Below are positions 1 to 5,428 of a DNA stretch of 6,012 nucleotides, piece by piece. Origin of the DNA: Colimorpha_A sp045540115 (GTDB taxonomy: Bacteria; Bacillota; Clostridia; Oscillospirales; CAG-272). The first letter of the stretch is position 1, and each line of letters starts with the position of its first letter. The stretch spans positions 1 through 6,012 of the forward strand of contig JAZQGR010000016.1 in the NCBI GenBank assembly GCA_045540115.1, given 5' to 3'. The notes below the pieces were generated by a model, which saw only the letters and a list, made by a program, of their open reading frames with translations, had not been told where the DNA came from and ran no database searches. The position numbers and the translations under genes are program-made.

Positions 1-1488
1 AACATACCCGTTCATTCCGTTCAAAAGCATTTGTGTCGAAAGATTCTGGCTGTCGATAGCCACAATTGCCTCTCTGAATGCAAAAGATGGAAAATCGACA
101 CTGCCGTCATAAAACATACATATCAGTCGCTCGATCCGAGCTTTTCCGTTTTTCTTTTTTTCAATAAGGAACTTCATCGCATTCTCTGCTTCGATTGCCG
201 CATCAATATTCCGAAATGAAACAGAATCAACCGAGCCGTCAGAAGTCAGGATCACAACAACATTACCGTCCGAGAGTTTATCTGTCTCTTTGGTTGCTCT
301 GTCAAGAAGCATTTGCCACTGAGAATCAACGGTATCGCTTCCGTTTTCATTCACCCAACTTCCGGATTTCAGATGCGGAAGAAATTTCTTCAAGGACTCA
401 CGGTATTCCGTAAAACGTTTGTCTCCACGAATCTTATCAAATATCGGTTTTTTATCATAGCCGCCGAGATTGAATATGCACTTTTCAAGTTTATCATTCA
501 TATCAATGACAAGCCGAACGGAATCAAGCAACGGGACAGAACCGTAAAGCACACTTCTTTCGGGCAATTTATACAATACCGAAAGGTGTTCGGTCACCAA
601 CGCAAACATTTCAAGGCATTCTTCAACGTATCCGTTTATCAAAAGAGCCTCCGCATATCTCGCCTCTGCTATAATTCTGGTGTAAATAAAAATATCGTTC
701 ACTTGTGTCGAATAAAGAGAAAGCGTATCGAGTGCCTTTTTATATCTTTCAACATTGACAAACTCTTTTCCAAGCTCTTTAATATCGTCAGTCACACTGT
801 CCGTTAAATAAAAAACCGCATTTTTGATAAGATCATAAAGAATTTTTCGGTTTTGAACTGTTGATCTATCGATATTTTTTTCTGTTATATACCTTGACAA
901 CAACAGTTCATTCCAAAAATTTGATTTAATATATTCGGGAAGCTCGTATTCATCCGCCCAAAGAGGCAGTTTTTCTTCGTCTTCGTAAACTGCTACGGTA
1001 TACAGCAGCTGCATTCTGTCGGACAGATTCGATGTTCTCAAGAAACCCCGAATTATTTGTCGGGCATTTTCAATTTTATCATCCAATTCTTTTATTAAGC
1101 AATTTTCATTTTTCTTCAGAAGCATAAGATACTGAAAATAATCGATCAGAAAAAAGATCTTCGTATGTGCCAATTCTTCATAAATCTCAAGAATACGCCG
1201 TTCATTCTGAAGCTTTTCGTGTTCATCTTCTATGATCGCCCGCTTGCGTTCATGCAACTCTTTTTCCAGACTTTTGTTTTTTTGAGATTCAACGCCCATC
1301 AGCTCATCTATGGAAACGTTGAGATATTTTGCAAGCAAGGGCAAAAGAGTTATATCAGGGAAAGCCTGACCGTTTTCCCATCGGCTCACAGCTTGGGGAG
1401 AAACAGACAAAAGCACGGCAAGCTCGCTTTGAGTATATCCGCTTAATATACGAAATTTTTTTATGTTTTCCGAAATTTGAAGTTCCAT
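1..1488 (-). CDS. Large XRE-family transcriptional regulator, C-terminus cut by window edge
   Basis: The minus strand is open without a stop for 496 codons from ATG 1486-1488 to the left edge, so the protein is C-terminally incomplete. Residues about 6-62 are a classic XRE/Cro helix-turn-helix: SGYTQSELAVLLSVS, then recognition helix PQAVSRWENG, then PDITLLPLLAKYLNVSIDEL. Residues about 66-105 are highly charged and probably coiled-coil (KELHERKR...EKLQNERR). The remainder, about 106-496, looks mostly alpha-helical, and I do not recognise the family. Near the visible end, DGSVD occurs twice (residues 417-421 and 461-465), each time followed by SF and an acidic/alanine helix, so there may be a repeat of about 44 residues. 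The start is set by a GGGGGAAG ribosome site 5 nt upstream and a promoter just before it. It is much longer than ordinary XRE repressors, and the C-terminus is probably a sensor or helical-repeat domain. The HTH is certain; the effector is unknown. Confidence 0.9.
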   Translation of the reverse strand, partial: MELQISENIKKFRILSGYTQSELAVLLSVSPQAVSRWENGQAFPDITLLPLLAKYLNVSIDELMGVESQKNKSLEKELHERKRAIIEDEHEKLQNERRILEIYEELAHTKIFFLIDYFQYLMLLKKNENCLIKELDDKIENARQIIRGFLRTSNLSDRMQLLYTVAVYEDEEKLPLWADEYELPEYIKSNFWNELLLSRYITEKNIDRSTVQNRKILYDLIKNAVFYLTDSVTDDIKELGKEFVNVERYKKALDTLSLYSTQVNDIFIYTRIIAEARYAEALLINGYVEECLEMFALVTEHLSVLYKLPERSVLYGSVPLLDSVRLVIDMNDKLEKCIFNLGGYDKKPIFDKIRGDKRFTEYRESLKKFLPHLKSGSWVNENGSDTVDSQWQMLLDRATKETDKLSDGNVVVILTSDGSVDSVSFRNIDAAIEAENAMKFLIEKKKNGKARIERLICMFYDGSVDFPSFAFREAIVAIDSQNLSTQMLLNGMNGYV

Positions 1489-1516
1489 TTTCTTCCCCCA
1501 TTGGTTATTTGTTTAT

Positions 1517-1545
1517 ATTATAACACAAGGTACAATTTAAATCAA
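1517..1545 (-). promoter_or_regulatory. Sigma-A-type promoter of the minus-strand XRE gene
   Basis: On the minus strand, TTGATT (1540-1545) and a perfect TATAAT (1517-1522) are separated by exactly 17 bp. The start codon at 1488 lies about 29 nt past the -10 box, so the expected leader is only about 20 nt and holds the GGGGGAAG ribosome site. Confidence 0.75.
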
Positions 1546-1679
1546 GCAATTTACGAATGATATTTTTCAACCGAAAAGTGATCTATTGACCGAAATCAAT
1601 GTTTTCATTTACGCGACGATCAAGGCATTTAATTCAAGAAAGAGAAAATAACGAGGATTTTTACCCCGAAAAACAAAAT

Positions 1680-1700
1680 AGTCCTTGAAATTCAAGGACT
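1680..1700. repeat. Palindrome with 10-bp arms between divergent regulators
   Basis: Arms AGTCCTTGAA and TTCAAGGACT flank a single A and match perfectly. Read on the minus strand, the hairpin is followed by ATTTTGTTTTT, so it could act as a minus-strand terminator. On the plus strand it is followed only by TTTGTG. Neither direction has an obvious gene to terminate, so a dyad operator or a remnant terminator are both possible. Confidence 0.6.
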
Positions 1701-1732
1701 TTTGTGTTAGGATACAAAATATAGCATTCTGT

Positions 1733-1824
1733 TTGCGCGAAGCGTAACCTCGTTCATTTGTGCCGAACAAATGAGAAATGATGTTCTCACGTTGCTCGAA
1801 ATGATGTTGTGCCTTACTGCACAA
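1733..1824. repeat. Array of four short stem-loops with a repeated AAATGATGTT
   Basis: Four small hairpins follow one another. They are TTGCGC-gaa-GCGTAA (1733-1747), TCATTTGT-gccga-ACAAATGA (1754-1774, perfect 8-bp stem), TGAGAA-atgatg-TTCTCA (1772-1789) and TTGTGC-cttact-GCACAA (1807-1824). The word AAATGATGTT occurs twice, at 1776-1785 and 1799-1808, 23 bp apart. This matches my recollection of dispersed hairpin-rich intergenic repeats in gut Clostridia, but I cannot confirm the family from one copy. Confidence 0.5.
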
Positions 1825-1858
1825 ATAAAAAAGCTGAGCTATAAATTAGCCAAAAGAA

Positions 1859-1884
1859 TTCAACCGCAACAACCGACGGTTGAA
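1859..1884. repeat. Inverted repeat upstream of the truncated-XRE promoter
   Basis: TTCAACCG (1859-1866) and CGGTTGAA (1877-1884) form an 8-bp stem with a 10-nt loop. A tighter dyad, CAACCG-a-CGGTTG, sits within it at 1870-1882, so CAACCG is present twice in direct orientation and once inverted. It ends 20 bp before the -35 box at 1905. That position would suit a regulator site, but the role is inferred only from position and symmetry. Confidence 0.45.
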
Positions 1885-1904
1885 AAAACTAAAAAAACGG
1901 ATGC

Positions 1905-1933
1905 TTGATAATATTCAGCAGATATGATATAAT
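1905..1933 (+). promoter_or_regulatory. Strong sigma-A-type promoter for truncated XRE and DUF6061-like unit
   Basis: TTGATA (1905-1910) and a perfect TATAAT (1928-1933) are 17 bp apart. A perfect 10-bp palindrome, AAGGCGCCTT (1944-1953), falls just after the expected transcription start near 1940, and an operator there would block initiation. The next gene starts at 1980 with an AAGGAG site (1966-1971) 8 nt before the ATG. Confidence 0.75.
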
Positions 1934-1979
1934 TTAATTACAGAAGGCGCCTTAAATATGAAATCAAGGAGAAAACGTG

Positions 1980-2108
1980 ATGAATATAGGAATTAAAATC
2001 CGAGAGTTACGCAAAGCAATAAATCTCACCCAAGAACAGTTAGCAACATCGCTGAATATCTCCGCGCAGGCTGTTTCAAAGTGGGAAATGGGGGTTTCCC
2101 AAACTTAA
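1980..2108 (+). pseudogene. Truncated XRE-family regulator (42 residues)
   Basis: The start ATG at 1980 is preceded by AAGGAG with an 8-nt spacer and a strong promoter, so expression signals are intact. The product begins MNIGIKIRELRKAINLTQEQ and continues through LNISAQAVSKWEMG, covering helices 1 to 4 of an XRE/Cro HTH including the recognition helix AQAVSKWE. Translation stops after GVSQT, where family members normally continue with PD.TLLP and the last HTH helix. The break coincides with a 7-bp inverted repeat, TGGGAAA/TTTCCCA (2082-2101). In another frame, 2128-2145 reads TLTLLP, which resembles the missing segment and may be a decayed remnant. A disrupted gene is the likely reading; a deliberately short DNA-binding peptide is less likely. 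Confidence 0.7.
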
Positions 2109-2172
2109 AGATACCACACCAAAACCCACGCTTACATTACTTCCATAACACCAAATTTTGGAGGTAAAACCC

Positions 2173-2418
2173 ATGAAACGCCTTATATCCTGCGAATATA
2201 ACTTCGATAACTGCTGTGTGGAGCTGAAATTTACCGATGGCAGCATGATTGCGATTGACACTATCGCAGCGGAGAACGAGGTTGCCCGTAATATGTACGA
2301 ACGATCAGAACTTGATTATCTGATCTACAATGCGCCGCTTGAATATGCCAAACTAATTTTGAACGGCGATCCCGAAACAAATCTGAAAACTGCAACGGAG
2401 TATAAACCTTTAGATTGA
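2173..2418 (+). CDS. DUF6061-like small protein of unknown function
   Basis: This is an 81-residue protein starting MKRLISCEYNFDNCCVEL. I chose ATG 2173 over an in-frame TTG at 2158 because GGAGG (2160-2164) lies 8 nt before the ATG and would overlap the TTG start. The sequence, with KFTDGSMIAIDTIAAENEV, a YERSELDYLIYN segment and LILNGDPETNLK, matches my memory of the DUF6061 family of Clostridia. That family is small, acidic, soluble and without assigned function. No signal peptide, membrane segment or catalytic motif is visible. It lies 64 nt downstream of the truncated XRE gene, with no clear promoter of its own, and is followed by a strong terminator, so it is probably transcribed from the 1905-1933 promoter. 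Homologues often sit in accessory or mobile regions, to my recollection. Confidence 0.75.
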   Translation: MKRLISCEYNFDNCCVELKFTDGSMIAIDTIAAENEVARNMYERSELDYLIYNAPLEYAKLILNGDPETNLKTATEYKPLD

Positions 2419-2427
2419 AAAGGGCAA

Positions 2428-2472
2428 TATCGGCTGTATCTGCAAAAAAGGCGGATACAGCCGATAATTTTA
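2428..2472 (+). terminator. Strong intrinsic terminator after the DUF6061-like gene
   Basis: The arms TATCGGCTGTATC (2428-2440) and GATACAGCCGATA (2454-2466) pair perfectly over 13 bp. Three further pairs (TGC with GCG, one a G-T wobble) close a 7-nt AAAAAAG loop. The downstream strand continues AATTTTATCT. It begins 10 bp after the stop codon at 2418. Confidence 0.88.
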
Positions 2473-2735
2473 TCTCATACGATGTCCTGTACGAAAAGGG
2501 GCATATTTCACTTAACGAAAAAGCGTGAGAACACACGGAAAGATAGATACACCCACATTTTCGTGTACCGTATTCACTATACTGATAAGCACGAACTTGT
2601 AAAATGATGATTTTCTGCGGTGAAGATAATTACGAATTTCACAACAATCTATTTTGAGATAGCAAAACAGTCACGCGCCGAAATTCCTAACCGTCCTAAT
2701 GCTGTATATTTTTCAAAGAAATACTCCCTCACCTA
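2473..2735. other. Intergenic region, nothing recognised
   Basis: I find no gene with a ribosome site and no strong hairpin or repeat here. A short plus-strand frame (2415-2528, 37 codons from TTG) passes through the terminator and is not credible as a gene on its own. The region separates the DUF6061-like unit from the promoter of the XRE/LuxR operon. Confidence 0.5.
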
Positions 2736-2764
2736 TTGAAAAAAGAGATGAAATGTGATATAAT
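2736..2764 (+). promoter_or_regulatory. Promoter of the XRE / membrane LuxR operon
   Basis: TTGAAA (2736-2741) and TATAAT (2759-2764) are 17 bp apart, and TGA directly before the -10 box makes it an extended -10 promoter. The expected start is near 2771, giving a leader of about 33 nt that carries AAGGAG (2793-2798) 5 nt before the ATG at 2804. No clear dyad operator overlaps it. Confidence 0.8.
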
Positions 2765-2803
2765 ACGAATAATAGTGATTAAGTGTGCAAGTAAGGAGAG
2801 CAA

Positions 2804-3022
2804 ATGAATATTAAGGAACTGAAGTTCAGCGATGCTGTTAAATTTGTCCGCATGAAGCTTGGTCTTTCACAGACCGAGCTTGCGAACGCAATCGGCGTAT
2901 CTTTGCCGACGGTAAGCCGATGGGAGAACGAAGACCGTGAGCCCCGGATGAAGACTCTCGGCAGATTTTATGCGTTCTGTCGGGAAAAAGGGATAGACTT
3001 TGAGGAGGTGGATTCGGAATGA
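2804..3022 (+). CDS. Small XRE-family HTH regulator
   Basis: This 72-residue soluble protein is almost entirely an XRE/Cro HTH. Residues about 11-52 cover AVKFVRMKLGLSQTELANAIGV, the recognition helix LPTVSRWENEDREPR and the following helix MKTLGRFYAFCREKG. A short acidic tail (DFEEVDSE) follows, with no sensor or oligomerisation domain visible. ATG 2804 is supported by AAGGAG 5 nt upstream and by the promoter at 2736-2764. Its stop overlaps the next start as ATGA (3019-3022), so the downstream membrane LuxR-type protein is likely translated by coupling and made in a fixed ratio. It may autoregulate the operon or cooperate with the LuxR protein at shared targets. Both are inferences from gene order. 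Confidence 0.92.
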   Translation: MNIKELKFSDAVKFVRMKLGLSQTELANAIGVSLPTVSRWENEDREPRMKTLGRFYAFCREKGIDFEEVDSE

Positions 3023-5214
3023 ATCACAGAAAGCTTATATCACACGCGATTTCCGTATTTTTCATGATTATGCTGATCCTCGGTGCAGTCAGCGTATGTG
3101 TTTCTGCCGCCGAGCCTGATCTGATCACCACCGAAGCAGAACTGAAGGAAGCACTTCATAACGCCAAAGAGGGAGATACGATTCTTGTCGGAGATATTGA
3201 ATTTGCTTACTCACCGATGGGTATGACACTTTCAAAGGGTGTGACGGTCAAAAGCGGAAAGGACACGCCTGCGGTCTTTTCGGGCGGTGCGTTTGCCGTG
3301 ATGGGCGGCGCATCCGAGCAGGATGTCATAAGTATCCGCTTTGAAGATATCACATTTTCGGGTGTGAATGATATTGACAGCATTGACTTTACGGGAAAGC
3401 AGATCATGACCGCGACCAAGGTTCGTCCGGCGGTGTTTTTCTCCCGCTGTATCGATGCCGCGTTTGTTCGCTGTGATTTTTCGGGCTACAGTATGGCAAA
3501 CGGCGGCGCCGTTTACGGCATATACTCATCTGCCGACAGCAAGGGATACCGACTGTCCGTTTCCTTTGAGGACTGTTCCTTGAATTCCAATGCGGGCGGC
3601 TACGGCGGCGCAATCTATTTGTCCGGGGCAGGCAACATCTTTTTATCCATGAAAAACTGTGAGCTGTCCCGCAATGTTGCCGGCTATGGCGGTGCAATAT
3701 GGGCGGATCAGACAGCACTCACGCTGGAGAACTGTCGGATCACCGGAAACCGCTTTGAGGATTTCTACCCCGATACGCTGACAAAGGGCGGCGGTATCTA
3801 TGTGGGACGCGGAACGCTTACGATGAAAAATTGCTATGTAACGGATAATGAAGCGCGAAACGGCGGCGGTGTGGCTCTTTCCTATACCGAAAGCGATCTT
3901 GACGGATGTGTGATATCGTGCAATATCGCAAGAGAAAACGGCGGCGGTATCTGGAATGAGAATAACGGCAACAATCTCGTTACAATCGTCAACGGCACAC
4001 TTGCGAACAATACGGCAGCGGACGGCGGCGCGCTTTACATATCCGAAAATGAAGCAGTGCTTGGCGGCGGAGGGCTCGGCAAGACCTTCCTTATTCTTTC
4101 CACCTTGTCAGGCAACACACCTGCTATGAAGGAATATGATGCCCAGCGTCTGTCCCTGTTCGGATGCGCCCTTCACGGCGAAGACCGCGGAGAGGCGATG
4201 CCGTCCGATGACAATCGGTATTGCTATGCGACCGATGTACTTCATACAGGTGATCCGTACGAGCATCTGGATGGAAGCATCGAGCTTGACTCCGCCGTGC
4301 TGGAGGGGGTGGCCGGTGATCGCTTTGACAACCGGCATGGCCGCTTCCTTGTCGGCAATAACGCACATTCCGATACAACCTACCGTTTTCTTGTGGACGG
4401 CGAAGTGAAGCATACCGTCACCGTGGGATACGGCGAGCAGCCGCTCCTTCCCGAATATGAAAAGACAGGCTGCACGTTTGACTGCTGGCAGTATGAGGAC
4501 GGATGCGATTGGGAGCACGATTCGACTGTCTATGTGGGCGGTGGTTCGGAATTCATCGATCTGTGTGCCGTCTGGACACCGAATACCTACGAGGTCACGT
4601 TTGTATCAGGCGAAATGCAGAATAAAGTCAGCTGTGCATACGGCGCTCCGCCGGCATTCCCCGAACCGCTGGATAAAAACGGACAGGTCTTTGTCGGCTG
4701 GTTTACCATGCCGGACGGCGGAGGCGAGCCCATTGCGGACGGTGAACCCCTTTTGCGTGCAGAAAATGTGACCTACTATGCGTATTACCGAAATAAAGTG
4801 TCCGCACTTCCCATTGTGCTGATCGCCTCCGCCGTTGTCCTCATCATAGCTGGTGCGGCATGGTTTGTGATCTCACACAGAAGAAATGCTGCGGCTGCAT
4901 CAGCCTTCGAAGCCGTGGTACAGCCCACCGAAGAACCCCAGGCGTCTCCCATCATCGTCAAGACGCGATATACGGACGAGGAGATCGACCGTATCATACA
5001 GGATACAACGGAGACACACATCTTTACCGACCGTGAGCTTGACGTATTCCGTGAGCTGCTCAAGGGTAAAAAACAAAGCGAGATCGCCTACTATCTCGGC
5101 ATTACCGTCAACACCGTGAAGGAATACACGAGAAAGGTTTACGGCAAGCTCGGCGTTTCAAACAAAGGAGAAATGTTTGACCTGATCTCCGCCAAGATGA
5201 ACAAAAACGAATAA
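3019..5214 (+). CDS. Membrane one-component regulator: surface beta-helix, InlB-like repeats, TM, cytoplasmic LuxR HTH
   Basis: This 731-residue protein joins a surface module to a DNA-binding domain. Residues 1-31 form a signal peptide (basic MNHRK, hydrophobic core, VSA/A cleavage site). Residues about 36-370 are a right-handed parallel beta-helix: GG[AG][VIL] turns at 162, 196, 224, 257, 282, 308 and 336, and Asn at 191, 219, 244, 277, 302, 331 and 366. Residues about 454-522 and 523-592 are two InlB/Listeria-Bacteroides-type repeats ending in AVWTPN and YYAYYRN. One TM helix spans about 597-618, followed by HRR, which puts the C-terminus inside. After a linker, residues 669-731 are a LuxR/GerE HTH (FTDRELDVF, SEIAYYLGITVNTVKEY, KLGV). 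I infer that it binds a surface ligand and controls transcription directly. The start overlaps the XRE stop by ATGA, and a terminator follows. A role as adhesin with a signalling tail is an alternative. The ligand is unknown. Confidence 0.93.
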   Translation: MNHRKLISHAISVFFMIMLILGAVSVCVSAAEPDLITTEAELKEALHNAKEGDTILVGDIEFAYSPMGMTLSKGVTVKSGKDTPAVFSGGAFAVMGGASEQDVISIRFEDITFSGVNDIDSIDFTGKQIMTATKVRPAVFFSRCIDAAFVRCDFSGYSMANGGAVYGIYSSADSKGYRLSVSFEDCSLNSNAGGYGGAIYLSGAGNIFLSMKNCELSRNVAGYGGAIWADQTALTLENCRITGNRFEDFYPDTLTKGGGIYVGRGTLTMKNCYVTDNEARNGGGVALSYTESDLDGCVISCNIARENGGGIWNENNGNNLVTIVNGTLANNTAADGGALYISENEAVLGGGGLGKTFLILSTLSGNTPAMKEYDAQRLSLFGCALHGEDRGEAMPSDDNRYCYATDVLHTGDPYEHLDGSIELDSAVLEGVAGDRFDNRHGRFLVGNNAHSDTTYRFLVDGEVKHTVTVGYGEQPLLPEYEKTGCTFDCWQYEDGCDWEHDSTVYVGGGSEFIDLCAVWTPNTYEVTFVSGEMQNKVSCAYGAPPAFPEPLDKNGQVFVGWFTMPDGGGEPIADGEPLLRAENVTYYAYYRNKVSALPIVLIASAVVLIIAGAAWFVISHRRNAAAASAFEAVVQPTEEPQASPIIVKTRYTDEEIDRIIQDTTETHIFTDRELDVFRELLKGKKQSEIAYYLGITVNTVKEYTRKVYGKLGVSNKGEMFDLISAKMNKNE

Positions 5215-5227
5215 CCGCCGCTTGATG

Positions 5228-5257
5228 AAAAGCAGTCGAGAAATCGACTGCTTTTTG
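5228..5257 (+). terminator. Intrinsic terminator of the XRE/LuxR operon
   Basis: AAAAGCAGTCGA (5228-5239) and TCGACTGCTTTT (5244-5255) form a 12-bp perfect stem closed by a GAAA tetraloop. The T-run TTTTT is at 5252-5256. It begins 13 nt after the stop codon at 5214 and separates the operon from the zinc-ribbon gene. Confidence 0.9.
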
Positions 5258-5351
5258 TCATATTATGGAATTTTCGGCCGTACCCACCCTCCATCCCCCT
5301 TTTTTGTAAAAAAATTGAGGATTCCCCCCCATTTTCCCTACCACAGGGAGG

Positions 5352-5380
5352 GTCACAAGATGAAAATTTTCCTGTATACT
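5352..5380 (+). promoter_or_regulatory. Possible promoter of the zinc-ribbon gene
   Basis: TATACT (5375-5380) has GTCACA (5352-5357, four of six matches to TTGACA) 17 bp upstream. The expected leader of about 43 nt carries AAAGGAGG. The small hairpin TCCCT-accac-AGGGA (5335-5349) abuts the -35 box. This is weaker than the other promoters in the window. Confidence 0.4.
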
Positions 5381-5428
5381 GTAGCTGCACGAAAAAACAA
5401 TGACGGCTTCAGGAAAGGAGGCGGGAGA

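Larger units (their letters stand above)
1546..1904. other. Intergenic region with hairpins, no supported gene
   Basis: This 359-bp stretch separates two divergent XRE transcription units. A 71-codon minus-strand frame (1609-1824) is open here, but it has no ribosome site, runs through several inverted repeats and shows no family features, so I do not call it. What the stretch does hold is the 1680-1700 palindrome, the 1733-1824 stem-loop array and the 1859-1884 inverted repeat, listed separately. Confidence 0.6.

Noticed and set aside
313..807. 164-codon plus-strand open frame
   Set aside because: It lies entirely antisense to the 496-codon XRE gene in the mirrored codon phase and lacks a ribosome site.
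1609..1824. 71-codon minus-strand open frame
   Set aside because: It has no ribosome site or family features and runs through the 1680-1700 palindrome and the stem-loop array, so it is best seen as a chance frame over repeats.
2415..2528. 37-codon plus-strand frame from TTG, ending NEKA
   Set aside because: It has a non-ATG start without a ribosome site and spans the strong terminator, so it would hardly be transcribed.
2261..2536. 91-codon minus-strand open frame
   Set aside because: It overlaps the DUF6061-like gene antisense and reads through the terminator hairpin.
3640..4060. Repeated GGCGGCGG-type DNA motifs as a CRISPR or tandem repeat
   Set aside because: They are the in-frame codons of the beta-helix GGG/GGA turns, with irregular spacing set by the protein coils.
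4796..4880. Sortase-type anchor at the end of the surface module
   Set aside because: The ALPIVL sequence before the TM is not LPxTG, and more than 100 residues including a DNA-binding domain follow the membrane span.
5222..5428. Upstream extension of the zinc-ribbon gene
   Set aside because: It starts inside the preceding terminator, while ATG 5429 has a perfect AAAGGAGG at the right distance.
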